DNA of 33,262 nucleotides from an uncultured Johnsonella sp. (GCA_905373785.1 CAJPUK010000003.1:1-33262); one strand, 5' to 3'; numbered from the stretch's first letter, positions 15,125 to 24,638 are shown. Numbers and translations are program-made. The notes: generated by a model from the letters alone, not told the origin.

Positions 15125-16663
15125 TTATGTATATTTACTCTTATGTCTACCATATATACCGCTTAACATAGCAATGTGCCATATCAGCTCCTCTGTAAGT
15201 TCATCCCTCTTCATTCTCCATCTCCAGTTATTTCCCATGGTACTTGGAGTATTTATGCGGGACTCCTCACCTAAGCCGAGGTAGTCTTGCATGGGGATTA
15301 TAACCGTATCGGCTATGCTTGAGAATACCGTACGTATTGAATCCCAATGCAAATTTTCATAGGGAGTATTCTCACTTCCCTGATATCTTACCATATAAAG
15401 CCTTTCTTCTTCCGATAAGGTCTCAAACCAGGCTCTAAGCGGTGAGTTATCATGAGTTCCGGTGTAGGCTACACAGTTTCTCACATAGTTATGCGGCAAA
15501 TACATATTCTCAGGGTTTTGATCATAGGCAAATTCCAAAACCTTCATAGCGGGAAATCCCGAGTCTTCCACAAGTTTTATTACGCTGTCCGTCATAAGTC
15601 CAAGATCCTCTGCTATAATAGGCAGACCTTCTTCATATTTTTCAGGATGCTTTTTTTGGAAATACTCGGTCATCTTATTAAATATATCCATGCCCGGACC
15701 TTTATTCCATGTTCCTTCTATAGCATTCTTTGCCCCGAACTCTATTGAATAAAACTCATCAAATGCCCTGAAATGGTCAACTCTTACATAATCATACACC
15801 GATAAGGCATATTCAAGTCTCTTGATCCACCACTCATAAGAATTTTTCTTATGATAGTCCCAATTGTATAAAGGATTTCCCCAAAGCTGTCCCTCTTTGG
15901 CAAAGTAATCCGGAGGACAGCCGGCAACAACTTTTGGCATATGCTCCTCATCAAAAAGGAAAAGTTCCGCCTTACTCCAAGCCTCGGCAGAGTCAAAGGC
16001 TACATATATAGGCATATCACCTATTATTTCTATTCCATTATCATTTGCATATTTTTTAAGCTCACACCATTGCCTGTTAAATACTGTCTGTATCCAGCAA
16101 AAAAACTCTATTTCTTTTTCAAGCCTTAGCTTTGCTTTTTCCACCGCTTCTTTGTCGAAACAGCGCAGCTCCTCTTCCCAAAGATCCCAGGACTTTCCTT
16201 CCTGCTCGTTCTTTATTGCCTGATAGAGGCAGTAGGTCTTTGTTTCTTCTAAAAGTCCTTCTATTTGTTCATTAAATTTAAGCAAGGCTTTTTTATCAAG
16301 TGTTGACTTAAATTTTGTATAGGCTTTTTTCAGTAATTTTTCTCTGTTATCATATAGTTTTCCATAGTCTATATAACTTTCATTCTCAAACCACTCTATA
16401 TCTTCAATCTCTTCCCTGCTTAAAAGCTCTTCTTCCACAAGTTTGTCAAGATCTATATAATACAAATTCCCCGCAAAAGCACTTAAACTTTGATAGGGTG
16501 AATCCCCATATGAGGTGGGTCCAAGCGGCAGTATCTGCCAGTAGCTTTGACCGGCTTTACTCAAATAATCCACAAACTCATATGCTTCCTTTGAAAATGT
16601 CCCTATACCGTAAGGACTCGGCAAACTTGATATGGGCAAAAGTACCCCGCATGCTCTTTTCAT
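15125..16663 (-). CDS. malQ: 4-alpha-glucanotransferase (amylomaltase, GH77)
   Basis: Cytosolic disproportionating enzyme that moves alpha-1,4-glucan segments between chains, joining maltooligosaccharide and glycogen metabolism. 512 aa, normal length. GH77 catalytic residues are visible: nucleophile Asp296 in VRVDHFRAF, acid/base Glu352 in IIAEDLG, and the stabilising Asp405 in TGTHDNSP. The opening GVLLPISSLPSPYGIG is characteristic of bacterial MalQ. Start ATG with ATAGGAG. Third gene of glgB-mscS-malQ, 18 bp after mscS. Confidence 0.96.
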   Translation of the reverse strand: MKRACGVLLPISSLPSPYGIGTFSKEAYEFVDYLSKAGQSYWQILPLGPTSYGDSPYQSLSAFAGNLYYIDLDKLVEEELLSREEIEDIEWFENESYIDYGKLYDNREKLLKKAYTKFKSTLDKKALLKFNEQIEGLLEETKTYCLYQAIKNEQEGKSWDLWEEELRCFDKEAVEKAKLRLEKEIEFFCWIQTVFNRQWCELKKYANDNGIEIIGDMPIYVAFDSAEAWSKAELFLFDEEHMPKVVAGCPPDYFAKEGQLWGNPLYNWDYHKKNSYEWWIKRLEYALSVYDYVRVDHFRAFDEFYSIEFGAKNAIEGTWNKGPGMDIFNKMTEYFQKKHPEKYEEGLPIIAEDLGLMTDSVIKLVEDSGFPAMKVLEFAYDQNPENMYLPHNYVRNCVAYTGTHDNSPLRAWFETLSEEERLYMVRYQGSENTPYENLHWDSIRTVFSSIADTVIIPMQDYLGLGEESRINTPSTMGNNWRWRMKRDELTEELIWHIAMLSGIYGRHKSKYT

Positions 16664-16681
16664 AAATGCTCCTATAACTAT

Positions 16682-17632
16682 TTAATTTTTTTGGTACACA
16701 TCAACTTTTTTATGTGCCAAATCTATATTATTTTCATCAAATTTCACTTTGATTTTTTCTTGTATATCCCACTTTGTACTTAAAAAATCGTCTGTATTGC
16801 ACCAGCCTCTTGCACCTATAGTAAGTGCCGAATCGGTATAAGACTCAAGATAAGTAACTATTTTTCTGTTCGGGTCATTCTTTATGATCTTCTCATGATC
16901 TTCATAAACAGACTGAAGTATTTTTCTGGCCTTGACTATGTCCGTATCATAACTTACATAAGTTTTTACCTCAAGCATTCTTTTATCATAGGCTGTTAAA
17001 TTAACTATCACCTTACTTGACAAACTTGCATTAGGTATGCTTACTTTTTTATTATCATAGGTTATAAGTGTGGTGTACACTATATCAATGATCTTTACGG
17101 TACCCTCAGTCTCTTCAAAAATTATATAATCACCTACTTTAAAAGGCTTGGTAACAAGTATTATTATTCCTCCCGCAACATTGCTTAAGCTGCCCTGTAA
17201 GGCAAGTCCTATAGCAAGTCCGGCTGAACCTATTACGGTTATTATCGAGGCTGAATTAATACCCAATCTTTCCGCCACTACAAATATCACTATAGTGTAA
17301 GCAAAAAACCTGAATACGGATATAAGGAACTTACTTATTCCTTTATCCACCTTCATTGCGGTTAAAGACTTATTCATAAGAGAAGTAACCAGCTTTATAA
17401 GTCTGTTTGCTATAAATATTATCAGTATTATTATAAGTATCTGATACAAAACCGCAAGTATGGAAGGAAAATGATTCTTAACCACATCAAAAGCCGTAGT
17501 AGGATTGACCTTGTCCAAATCCTCACTGATCTGTTCCGCAACATCGGATGCTATGGTTTCAAGTGCGGCTGTTTCCGTGACAGCGTCTTCTACAGCAGCC
17601 ACCTGTAGCATTGTATACAAAAAAGCAAACAT
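16682..17632 (-). CDS. Small-conductance mechanosensitive channel (MscS family)
   Basis: Inner-membrane tension-gated channel that vents solutes on sudden osmotic downshift. 316 aa. After an N-terminal hydrophobic stretch and acidic segment come membrane helices (about 55-80, 103-122 and 128-150). The pore-lining TM3 is SAGLAIGLALQGSLSNVAGG, rich in Gly/Ala as in MscS, then the FKVGDYI beta domain and a C-terminal alpha/beta domain. Its ATG overlaps the last base of the glgB stop (TAATG), so it is coupled to glgB translation. The position between two glycogen genes is unusual and may tie turgor relief to glycogen breakdown. Confidence 0.9.
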   Translation of the reverse strand: MFAFLYTMLQVAAVEDAVTETAALETIASDVAEQISEDLDKVNPTTAFDVVKNHFPSILAVLYQILIIILIIFIANRLIKLVTSLMNKSLTAMKVDKGISKFLISVFRFFAYTIVIFVVAERLGINSASIITVIGSAGLAIGLALQGSLSNVAGGIIILVTKPFKVGDYIIFEETEGTVKIIDIVYTTLITYDNKKVSIPNASLSSKVIVNLTAYDKRMLEVKTYVSYDTDIVKARKILQSVYEDHEKIIKNDPNRKIVTYLESYTDSALTIGARGWCNTDDFLSTKWDIQEKIKVKFDENNIDLAHKKVDVYQKN

Positions 17633-19878
17633 TATTTCACCTTAGGAGAGAAAATCAAAATACCGAGAGGAGGTATTTTAATATCTATGATGAAATTCTT
17701 TCCTTCCTCATCCTCTTTCGCCTTTACAGCCCTTGCGTTTTTAATTCCCTTACCTCCGTAAGTTTCAAGATCGGAGTTAAATACCTCTTTATAACTTGCA
17801 GAATAAGGCACTCTGATATCAAAGCTTTCATAACTGACCGGTGTGAAATTGCAAACCACCAGAAGATCATCTTCCTCATACTCGCTCTTTCTTGCAAAGG
17901 CAACAATATTTTCCTCATAGGAATAGCAATTGGTCCATCCAAAACCTTCCGGCTCGGCATCTAATTTCCACAAAGCTTCATTCTTTCTGTAAAAAAGATT
18001 GAGATCCTTTACATATCTGTGCATAGCGGCATGAAGCGGGTCTTCCAAAGTCGCCCACTCGATTTCCTTATCTTCGTTCCACTCATTTTCCTGTGCAAAC
18101 TCCTGCCCCATAAACAAAAGTTTCTTACCCGGATGTGTCATCATAAAACCGTAGGCAACCCTTAAGTTGGCAAGTCTGTCTTCTATATAAAATCCCGGCA
18201 TCTTGTTCAGCAAGGTTTTCTTACCGTGTACCACCTCATCATGGCTCAGTACCAATATAAAGTTTTCGCTGTATTGATACAGCATGGAGAAGGTAAGTTT
18301 TCCATAATGATATGACCTGAAGTAGGGATCATTTTGCATATATGAAAGAAAATCATTCATCCATCCCATATTCCACTTAAAGTCAAATCCCAGACCGCCT
18401 TCGGAGAGTTCTCCGCTTATTTTAGGCCATGCGGTGCTTTCCTCGGCTATTAAAAGCACATCACTGAATCTTGTCTTAAATATGGAATTAAGATGCTTTA
18501 GAAACTCTATCGCCTCCAAATTCTCATGTCCGCCGTATTTATTTGCCACCCACTGTCCGTCTTCTCTGCCGTAATCAAGGTAGAGCATAGAGGCAACCGC
18601 ATCCATACGTATACCGTCTATATGATAATACCTCGCCCAGTAAATGGCATTGGCTATAAGAAAGTTGCTTACCTGCGGTCTTCCGTAATTATATACATAG
18701 GTGCCCCAGTGCGGATGCGTACCCTGTCTGGGGTCTGCGTGTTCATACACATGAGTTCCGTCAAAAACTCCCAAACCGTGTAAATCTTTAGGAAAATGTG
18801 CCGGTACCCAGTCTATTATTACTCCTATATTTTGTGAGTGCATATAATCCACAAAATACATAAAGTCATGCGGAGTACCGTATCTCGAAGTAGGTGCATA
18901 GTAGCCTGTAACCTGATAACCCCAGCTGCCGTCAAACGGATGCTCCATCACCGGCATAAGCTCTATATGGGTATAATTCATTTCTTTTACATACTTTGCA
19001 AGCTTTACGGCTATCTCCTTATAATTGTAAAACTCGCTTCCTACTATTTCCTCACCGTTATCATCAAACTGCCTTTCTTTTCTGATCCATGAGCCCAGGT
19101 GCAATTCGTATATGTTAATAGGACAACCGTCATAATTCTTGCCGTCAGACTGCTTTAAATCCCTGTCAAGCATCCAATCCTCATCATCCCACACATAGTT
19201 GTTAATATTGTATACCAAAGAAGCGGTATTAGGTCTTAACTCACAAAAATATCCGTAAGGGTCGGCTTTTAACATAGGCTCTCCCTTTATGGTCTTTATT
19301 TCATATTTGTAGTTGTCAAGCTGACCTACTCCGGGTATAAATATTTCCCATATGCCGCTGTCCTTTATCTTACTCATCTGGTGTACTCTTCCGTCCCAAA
19401 AGTTGAAATCTCCAACCACTGAGATCCTGAGTGCCTCAGGAGCCCACACGGAAAAATATACTCCCTCTATACCGTCCACTGTTGCAAGGTGTGCACCCAT
19501 TTTTTCAAATATATCATAGTGCACTCCTCTTGAAAATCTATCCAAATCTTCATCACTGTATAGGCTAAACTTCATATAACTTTCTTGCCTGTCCACACTG
19601 TTATATTCATAAACTACATGATAATGGTATTTGGGAATAGTTTTTTGTTTCAGCAATACAGCAAAAAAACCGGCATCATCTTGTTTCTTCATATTAATTT
19701 CTTTAGCCGTTTTCTCCAAACAAAGCTTAACTTCCTTTGCATTTGGAAAAAAACACTGTATCAGTATTCCCTCTTCCAGTTTCTTAGCTCCGAGAATCTC
19801 ATGCGGTCTTGAACTTTCAGAATATACTATTTCCTCTACTTGTGCCCAGTTCATAAGATTATAAAGTATATCTTCCAT
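17632..19878 (-). CDS. glgB: 1,4-alpha-glucan branching enzyme (GH13)
   Basis: Cytosolic enzyme that cuts an alpha-1,4 chain and rejoins it as an alpha-1,6 branch, making glycogen. 748 aa, so it carries an N-terminal glucan-binding extension (about 1-125) before the CBM48 domain (about 130-225, YFSVWAPEALRISVVGDFN) and the GH13 barrel. Conserved blocks: PVMEHPFDGSWGYQ, DWVPAHFP, nucleophile Asp426 in GIRMDAVAS, acid/base Glu479 in LIAEEST, and LSHDEVVHGK. Start ATG with TTGGAGG. No glgC, glgA or glgP is in the window, so the rest of the glycogen pathway must be elsewhere. Confidence 0.97.
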   Translation of the reverse strand: MEDILYNLMNWAQVEEIVYSESSRPHEILGAKKLEEGILIQCFFPNAKEVKLCLEKTAKEINMKKQDDAGFFAVLLKQKTIPKYHYHVVYEYNSVDRQESYMKFSLYSDEDLDRFSRGVHYDIFEKMGAHLATVDGIEGVYFSVWAPEALRISVVGDFNFWDGRVHQMSKIKDSGIWEIFIPGVGQLDNYKYEIKTIKGEPMLKADPYGYFCELRPNTASLVYNINNYVWDDEDWMLDRDLKQSDGKNYDGCPINIYELHLGSWIRKERQFDDNGEEIVGSEFYNYKEIAVKLAKYVKEMNYTHIELMPVMEHPFDGSWGYQVTGYYAPTSRYGTPHDFMYFVDYMHSQNIGVIIDWVPAHFPKDLHGLGVFDGTHVYEHADPRQGTHPHWGTYVYNYGRPQVSNFLIANAIYWARYYHIDGIRMDAVASMLYLDYGREDGQWVANKYGGHENLEAIEFLKHLNSIFKTRFSDVLLIAEESTAWPKISGELSEGGLGFDFKWNMGWMNDFLSYMQNDPYFRSYHYGKLTFSMLYQYSENFILVLSHDEVVHGKKTLLNKMPGFYIEDRLANLRVAYGFMMTHPGKKLLFMGQEFAQENEWNEDKEIEWATLEDPLHAAMHRYVKDLNLFYRKNEALWKLDAEPEGFGWTNCYSYEENIVAFARKSEYEEDDLLVVCNFTPVSYESFDIRVPYSASYKEVFNSDLETYGGKGIKNARAVKAKEDEEGKNFIIDIKIPPLGILIFSPKVK

Positions 19879-20219
19879 AAACTATTACCTCCAATAATAT
19901 TTTCAGTTATAATTTTTTGTACACTTTTTAAATTTACATATATCAATAAGACTTTATGCTGATTTTATCATATAATTCACACTAAATATAGTATAAAATT
20001 AAATAAGATAATTGCACTTAACAAAAATATTACTTGTGTATAAGCTGTTTATAATCTAAAATAATTAGCATGTGATTTTATCCTCTGCTTTATTTTGAAG
20101 GTGCAAGGCGGCATAATATACATGTCTGCTTGCAGTGTATGCAAAACAAAGCAAAATCGGTTTGTTTATTTAAGAGACTCTACACTAAACCTAAATTATC
20201 AATATATAAAGGAGACATT
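19879..20219. other. 341-bp divergent intergenic region between glgB and lepB
   Basis: A/T-rich spacer that must contain the promoters of both divergent genes. The glgB ribosome site (TTGGAGG) and the lepB site (AAAGGAG) are clear. I could not choose confident -35/-10 pairs. A small imperfect hairpin with arms CTGC/GCAG lies around 20119-20141 in the lepB leader. No open frame here looks coding. Confidence 0.5.
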
Positions 20220-20777
20220 ATGGCAAACAATAACGATAATAACGAAAAGAGTAAGTTTAATTTAATGGCAGAGTTAAAAAGCTGGCTTGGTATTATAGTA
20301 ACCGCCGCAATAATAGCTTTCTGTCTTAATAATTTTATTATAGCCAATTCCCATGTTCCTTCCGCCTCTATGGAAAATACCATTATGACCGGAGACAGGG
20401 TTATAGGTTTTAGACTTTCTTATCTTTTTGAAGATCCCAAAAGAGGGGATGTAATTATTTTCAGATACCCTGATGATGAAAAGACTTTCTATGTCAAAAG
20501 AATTATCGGTATTCCCGGAGATGTGATTGATATAAAAGAGGGGCACGTATATCTTAATAACTCTACCACCCCTATGGAGGAGCCTTACATCAAGGAGCCT
20601 ATGATACCTGAGCCCGACATGCATTTTGAAGTTCCTGAAAACGGTTACTTTTGTATGGGTGACAACAGAAATTCTTCGGGAGATGCAAGATATTGGAAAA
20701 ATACTTATGTATATAAGAATAAAATCATATCAAAGGTTATATTCAGGTACTTTCCGAATATAAGCTTAATTAAGTAG
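20220..20777 (+). CDS. lepB: Type I signal peptidase
   Basis: Membrane protease that removes signal peptides outside the membrane. The start at 20220 (185 aa) is chosen because AAAGGAG lies 5 bases upstream; a longer upstream reading lacks such a site. A charged, Asn-rich cytoplasmic head precedes a single membrane segment (about 22-42), the Gram-positive SipS layout. Catalytic Ser50 is in VPSASM, Lys93 in YVKRIIGIPGD, and box E is GDNRNSSGDARYW. It is the only plus-strand gene in the window, convergent with the DsbA/FrnE-like gene. Confidence 0.95.
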   Translation: MANNNDNNEKSKFNLMAELKSWLGIIVTAAIIAFCLNNFIIANSHVPSASMENTIMTGDRVIGFRLSYLFEDPKRGDVIIFRYPDDEKTFYVKRIIGIPGDVIDIKEGHVYLNNSTTPMEEPYIKEPMIPEPDMHFEVPENGYFCMGDNRNSSGDARYWKNTYVYKNKIISKVIFRYFPNISLIK

Positions 20778-20892
20778 AGGTGTAATATAATTGTCAGGCA
20801 GGGCATTCATCTTCGTCAAAAATTTATAAGTAGATAGAGATGAATATCGGCAGTATTTTCTTAGATATATAAGTGTAATTAATATGTAAATA

Positions 20893-20994
20893 ATAGGGGC
20901 TGTGGCAAAATAGATATTGTGTACAAGTGTAGCGGCATTTTATAAAAATACCATCATATAGCTTGTACAAAATCTTAAATGCAACAGCCCCTAT
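20893..20994. repeat. 102-bp MITE-like long hairpin, also a terminator for lepB
   Basis: ATAGGGGCTGTGGCA at 20893-20907 and the inverse of ATAGGGGCTGTTGCA at 20980-20994 match at 14 of 15 positions. The similarity continues inward through TGTACAAG, so nearly the whole element folds on itself. The terminal GGGGCTGTTGCA resembles ends of some insertion sequences (IS1182-like), suggesting a miniature element. On the plus strand the hairpin is followed by TTTTT, so it probably ends lepB transcription. Confidence 0.6.
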
Positions 20995-21046
20995 ATTTTT
21001 GAGTTCGTAACTTGCTTTATCTAAGAAAGCAGCCCTATATATCTTT

Positions 21047-21547
21047 TTATTCTTCAAGAAGTTCGGCAACCTTATCTATATCAACAAGTACACCGCCACC
21101 TGAACCTACGGTTCTGTCTCCACTTCTGTAACTTGGAACGGCAGCAAATTTAAGCTCAGACCATACCAGCATATTTGCACTTTCAATCACATCCTGATAC
21201 TTATTTGAGTTAAGTACTTCCCTTACGCTCTCCTCATCTGCCCCACACATTTTGGCAAACTCAACAAGTAGAGACTTATCCTCTATGCTTAGATCCTTTT
21301 CAAAATAAGCCTCATACACAAGGAAATTAAATTTATTTACATCCAGGTCATGATCTTTTAGAAAATACACAACTCTTGCAGCAAGATCGCTGTGCATTTT
21401 TGCAGGTTCAGGTTTCGGATGCGCCTCGCAGGCTATGTAATTCAAGTACACCTCCTCATTGCCGTTAAGGAACTTCCTAAGATCCATAAGCCCCTGATAA
21501 CAATACGGGCAAGCCAAATCATAAAATACCTCTAATTCCTTCTTCAT
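21047..21547 (-). CDS. DsbA/FrnE-like thioredoxin-fold protein
   Basis: A 166-aa protein without signal peptide. The CPYC redox motif lies near the N-terminus (VFYDLACPYCYQG, residues 8-20) after one beta strand. A helical insert (about 70-130) follows, then the cis-Pro loop AAVPSYRSGDRTVGSGG, whose VPS is the expected cis-proline. This is the DsbA/FrnE/HCCA-isomerase fold. It is probably a cytosolic thiol oxidoreductase or isomerase. It starts 3 bp after the MATE gene stop with AAGGA upstream, so the two are likely cotranscribed. Confidence 0.82.
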   Translation of the reverse strand: MKKELEVFYDLACPYCYQGLMDLRKFLNGNEEVYLNYIACEAHPKPEPAKMHSDLAARVVYFLKDHDLDVNKFNFLVYEAYFEKDLSIEDKSLLVEFAKMCGADEESVREVLNSNKYQDVIESANMLVWSELKFAAVPSYRSGDRTVGSGGGVLVDIDKVAELLEE

Positions 21548-21550
21548 AAC

Positions 21551-22879
21551 TCAAATCCTTTCCTTAAAAATTTTTCTTGATTTTATCAGTCTATATAAAA
21601 AGTAAATGCTTATTATTGCAACTACACATTCACAAAATAAAAGTGATAACCACACGCCGAGCATTAAAAATACCTTACTTAGTATTACTGCCGAGGGTAC
21701 CAATATAAAGAAACCTCTACACAGTGATATTATCTGTGCCGGTACGGCTTTTTCCATGGATATAAATACTATAGAAATAATTATATTAAAGCCTAAAAAA
21801 GGTGTGGCTGTAAAGTAAACCTTTAAGCCCTCCACAGCCATTGTCTGCAAAATGTTATCATTTTCCTTGTTAAAAATAAAGGCTATGTCAGAGGCATAAA
21901 AGTATAAAATCACATATATGACTAAAGACAGTGCAAGCATCAGAACAAGAGCATATTTAAATATCTTCTTCATACCGGATGTATCTTTTAATCCGTAACA
22001 GTTACTGAGTAAGGGCTGTATAGCCTGTGATATTCCTGTGTAAATAGCTGTTACCACCATTGATATGTTGGCTATTATACCGTAGGCGGCAACCCCTATA
22101 TTACCTGATATCCCAAGTATAAGTATATTAAAGACTATAATCACCACTCCGCTTGCAAGTTCAGTAATCAGTGACGGAAGTCCCAGTTTTAATATACCAA
22201 ATATTTTAATAAAATCAAGCTTGTATTTTACCAACTTAAAATTATTCTTTCCTCTAAGCTTATGCAATGACAGTATACAAAGACCTATCACCGGTGCACA
22301 ACCTGTAGCCAACGCCGCTCCGAACATTCCCATATTCAAGGGAAATACAAAGATGTAGTCAAGTATTATATTGGAAAAGCTGCCTATAACCATAGCAATC
22401 ATGGCAAGAGCCGGGGCATGGTCATTTCTTACAAAGCATAAAAATATTGAATTTGTGATAAAAGCGGGTGCAAAGCATAAGATCACCCTAAGATAGGTAA
22501 CCGTTATATCAAATATACTCTCATCGGCTCCAAGTATTTTAACCAAATATTTGCTTGCCGTTATACTTAAGAATACAAAAAACAAACTTATTATAAGTAC
22601 GCTTATTACAGCTAAGGAAAATATTTTATTTGCCTCTTTTTCCTGCCCCTGTGCCTTTAATATCGAATACTTTGTAGCAGCGCCTATACCAAACATAAGT
22701 CCGCTTCCTTGTATAAAACTGAATGCCGGAATTGCTATATTAAGTGCAGTAAGCCCTAATGTACCTACTCCCCTTGCTATAAAAAAAGTATCTGCCAAAA
22801 TATACACGGATATTGCCATCATACCGAATATATTATTGACACTATATCTTATGAATTTTTTTAATATGCTCTCATTCAT
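21551..22879 (-). CDS. MATE-family efflux transporter
   Basis: A polytopic membrane antiporter of 442 aa, with about 12 hydrophobic segments in two homologous halves. The MepA/NorM-like pattern is seen at the start of each half: NNIFGMMAISVYILADTFFIARGVG in the first, and GLPSLITELASGVVIIVFN in the second. It probably exports cationic drugs or metabolites by sodium or proton exchange. A TTG-started reading extends to 22906, but ATG at 22879 fits the family N-terminus (NESILKKFIRYSVN); neither start has an ideal ribosome site. A terminator-like hairpin lies just upstream. Confidence 0.9.
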   Translation of the reverse strand: MNESILKKFIRYSVNNIFGMMAISVYILADTFFIARGVGTLGLTALNIAIPAFSFIQGSGLMFGIGAATKYSILKAQGQEKEANKIFSLAVISVLIISLFFVFLSITASKYLVKILGADESIFDITVTYLRVILCFAPAFITNSIFLCFVRNDHAPALAMIAMVIGSFSNIILDYIFVFPLNMGMFGAALATGCAPVIGLCILSLHKLRGKNNFKLVKYKLDFIKIFGILKLGLPSLITELASGVVIIVFNILILGISGNIGVAAYGIIANISMVVTAIYTGISQAIQPLLSNCYGLKDTSGMKKIFKYALVLMLALSLVIYVILYFYASDIAFIFNKENDNILQTMAVEGLKVYFTATPFLGFNIIISIVFISMEKAVPAQIISLCRGFFILVPSAVILSKVFLMLGVWLSLLFCECVVAIISIYFLYRLIKSRKIFKERI

Positions 22880-22944
22880 ACACTTAAGTATCGACTCCAA
22901 AAACAAAATTTTATAATTGTATTTTTATACTTTTAATTAAGAAA

Positions 22945-22988
22945 AGTACTGACCGAATGTTAAACAATTACAATTTGCGGTCAGTACC
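22945..22988 (-). terminator. Hairpin with 10-bp perfect arms upstream of the MATE gene
   Basis: GTACTGACCG at 22946-22955 and CGGTCAGTAC at 22978-22987 are exact inverted copies around a 22-base loop. On the minus strand CTTTTCTT follows, as in a terminator. As it lies about 65 bp before the MATE start, it could also be a leader attenuator. Confidence 0.5.
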
Positions 22989-23102
22989 TTATATCTTAAA
23001 AGAATACATTAAATTCTATATTAAATAAAGTCATAAATCAAGCTGAATTTTTAAATATCATTTTGCTATTATAAGCCATATATGAAAATATCCCTCTTTA
23101 TC

Positions 23103-23128
23103 ATAAATGAAAGCAAGCTTTCATTTAT
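23103..23128. repeat. 12-bp perfect hairpin after the ECF ATPase gene
   Basis: ATAAATGAAAGC and GCTTTCATTTAT are perfect inverted copies with a 2-base gap, about 115 bp after the ATPase stop. No long T-run follows. The core GAAAGCAAGCTTTC is nearly shared with the inner hairpin at 13755-13773. Confidence 0.55.
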
Positions 23129-23243
23129 ATATTATACACCTATGTATAAGCCTGCTGCCGACATTTATCTTCATCTGATTTATAAATAAAATTTAAACAT
23201 TTTCAATTTTTTAATGAAGATGAATGAAATATTTGAACTGTAA

Positions 23244-24638
23244 CTACACAAACTCTATTATATTTCCGCCGCATGATTTTATAAACTCATAGTCATGAGA
23301 GATGATTATAACGGTCTTACCCTCTTTTTCCATATCTTTTATGAATTCTATTGTTTTTTTCATGTTATCCTTGCAAAGACCGCTTGTAGGCTCGTCAAAG
23401 ATTACCAAAGGCTTTTTTGAAGCCATACAAAGTGATATCGAAAGTCTTTGCTTTTCTCCGCCGGAAAGGCTTTGAGGGTGCTGCTGCCTCTTATCCCACA
23501 ACAAAAGCTGCACCAATACATCTTCTTTTAATTTCTCATCATCGCTTACAAGAGAAATCTCTTCCAAGACACTCTCTGTAAAAAGCTGATAATTCACATC
23601 CTGCATCACTAAGGAAATAAATTTTTCGGGTTTTTTAATAAGATTATTCTCGTAATAAAAGCCTTTTCCAAATCCCTTATTAAGTCCGCAAAGGCAGCGG
23701 ATAAAAGTACTTTTTCCGATACCGTTTTCACCTATAATAAAATGAATACCTCTTGAAAAGTCTATGCTAAAGTCAAGTACCTTATTTTTCATATAGGAGT
23801 ACTTATAGTTTCTGCAACTAAGTATCTTTTTTTCTTCAGCTAAATCGCTTGTTGAATTATTGTTTACAGACACTTTTCTGTAACTAAAATCCTTACAGCT
23901 CTCTATAAGCTCCTGTTTGCTTATCTCATTTAAGGTTCTTAAATTATGTATTTTTATACTTTCTTCATCTATACTCTTAAGCTCTATAAGTTTAGCATCT
24001 TCTATAGTATAGAGTTTATCCAGTATATCTTTTAAATAATACAGCCTGTGTTCTACTATAATAATAATCTTTCCCAGCTCTTTTAATATTTTTATAGCAG
24101 ACTTAAGCCTTTTTATGGCATCTATATCCAAAGAAGCCGAAGGCTCGTCAAATATATAAACCTTTTGTTTCATACAGGCTACAGCGGTAATAGCCACCAG
24201 TTGCTTTTCTCCGCCGGAGAGCTTAAAAATATCTCTGTCAAGAAGCTTTTTCGTACCTAAAATTTCAGTATATTCTCTTACCGTATCTACTATCTCGTTC
24301 TTTGGCAGATTTCTGTTCTCCAATGCAAACACTATCTCATCCGTAGTATTTATACTGTAAAACTGACTTTTGGGATTTTGAAATACGGTAGATATAAAAT
24401 CACTTCTGGCTGCCACATCCTTTTGGGAAATATCCTCCTCATCTACTATGATGCCGCCTTTAACATCCGCATTTACAAATTGGGGTATCACACCGTTAAG
24501 CAACTTAATAAGGCTGCTTTTTCCGCTGCCTGACGCACCCGATATTACACTTACCGTACCCTCTGCAAAGCTTACATTTACATCTTCCAATATTTTCTTA
24601 TCACCATAAGACAAATTAATATCTTTTAATTCAAGCAT
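23244..24638 (-). CDS. ECF transporter ATPase, two fused ABC domains
   Basis: Cytoplasmic energising subunit of an energy-coupling-factor importer. 464 aa with two full ABC domains in one chain, replacing the separate EcfA and EcfA' of most systems. Domain 1: Walker A GASGSGKS (34-41), signature LSGGEKQ, Walker B VYIFDEPSASLD. Domain 2: Walker A GENGIGKST (about 305), signature LSGGEKQRLSIS, Walker B LVIFDEPTSGL. Both halves look catalytically complete. Start ATG with AGGAAGAG. It is 212 bp after the T-component gene; that gap contains a long hairpin. The module type (T, S and double ATPase) is a dedicated, group-I-like ECF importer. Confidence 0.9.
   Translation of the reverse strand: MLELKDINLSYGDKKILEDVNVSFAEGTVSVISGASGSGKSSLIKLLNGVIPQFVNADVKGGIIVDEEDISQKDVAARSDFISTVFQNPKSQFYSINTTDEIVFALENRNLPKNEIVDTVREYTEILGTKKLLDRDIFKLSGGEKQLVAITAVACMKQKVYIFDEPSASLDIDAIKRLKSAIKILKELGKIIIIVEHRLYYLKDILDKLYTIEDAKLIELKSIDEESIKIHNLRTLNEISKQELIESCKDFSYRKVSVNNNSTSDLAEEKKILSCRNYKYSYMKNKVLDFSIDFSRGIHFIIGENGIGKSTFIRCLCGLNKGFGKGFYYENNLIKKPEKFISLVMQDVNYQLFTESVLEEISLVSDDEKLKEDVLVQLLLWDKRQQHPQSLSGGEKQRLSISLCMASKKPLVIFDEPTSGLCKDNMKKTIEFIKDMEKEGKTVIIISHDYEFIKSCGGNIIEFV

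Larger units (their letters stand above)
22880..23243. other. 364-bp intergenic region with two hairpins
   Basis: The space between the ECF ATPase stop and the MATE start has two strong inverted repeats (22945-22988 and 23103-23128, listed separately) and otherwise A/T-rich DNA. It must hold the end of the ECF ATPase transcript and the MATE promoter. I see no coding frame or RNA gene. Confidence 0.5.

Noticed and set aside
20130..20219. A longer N-terminus for the signal peptidase
   Set aside because: The AAAGGAG site is just before the internal ATG at 20220, and the extra residues do not fit the family.
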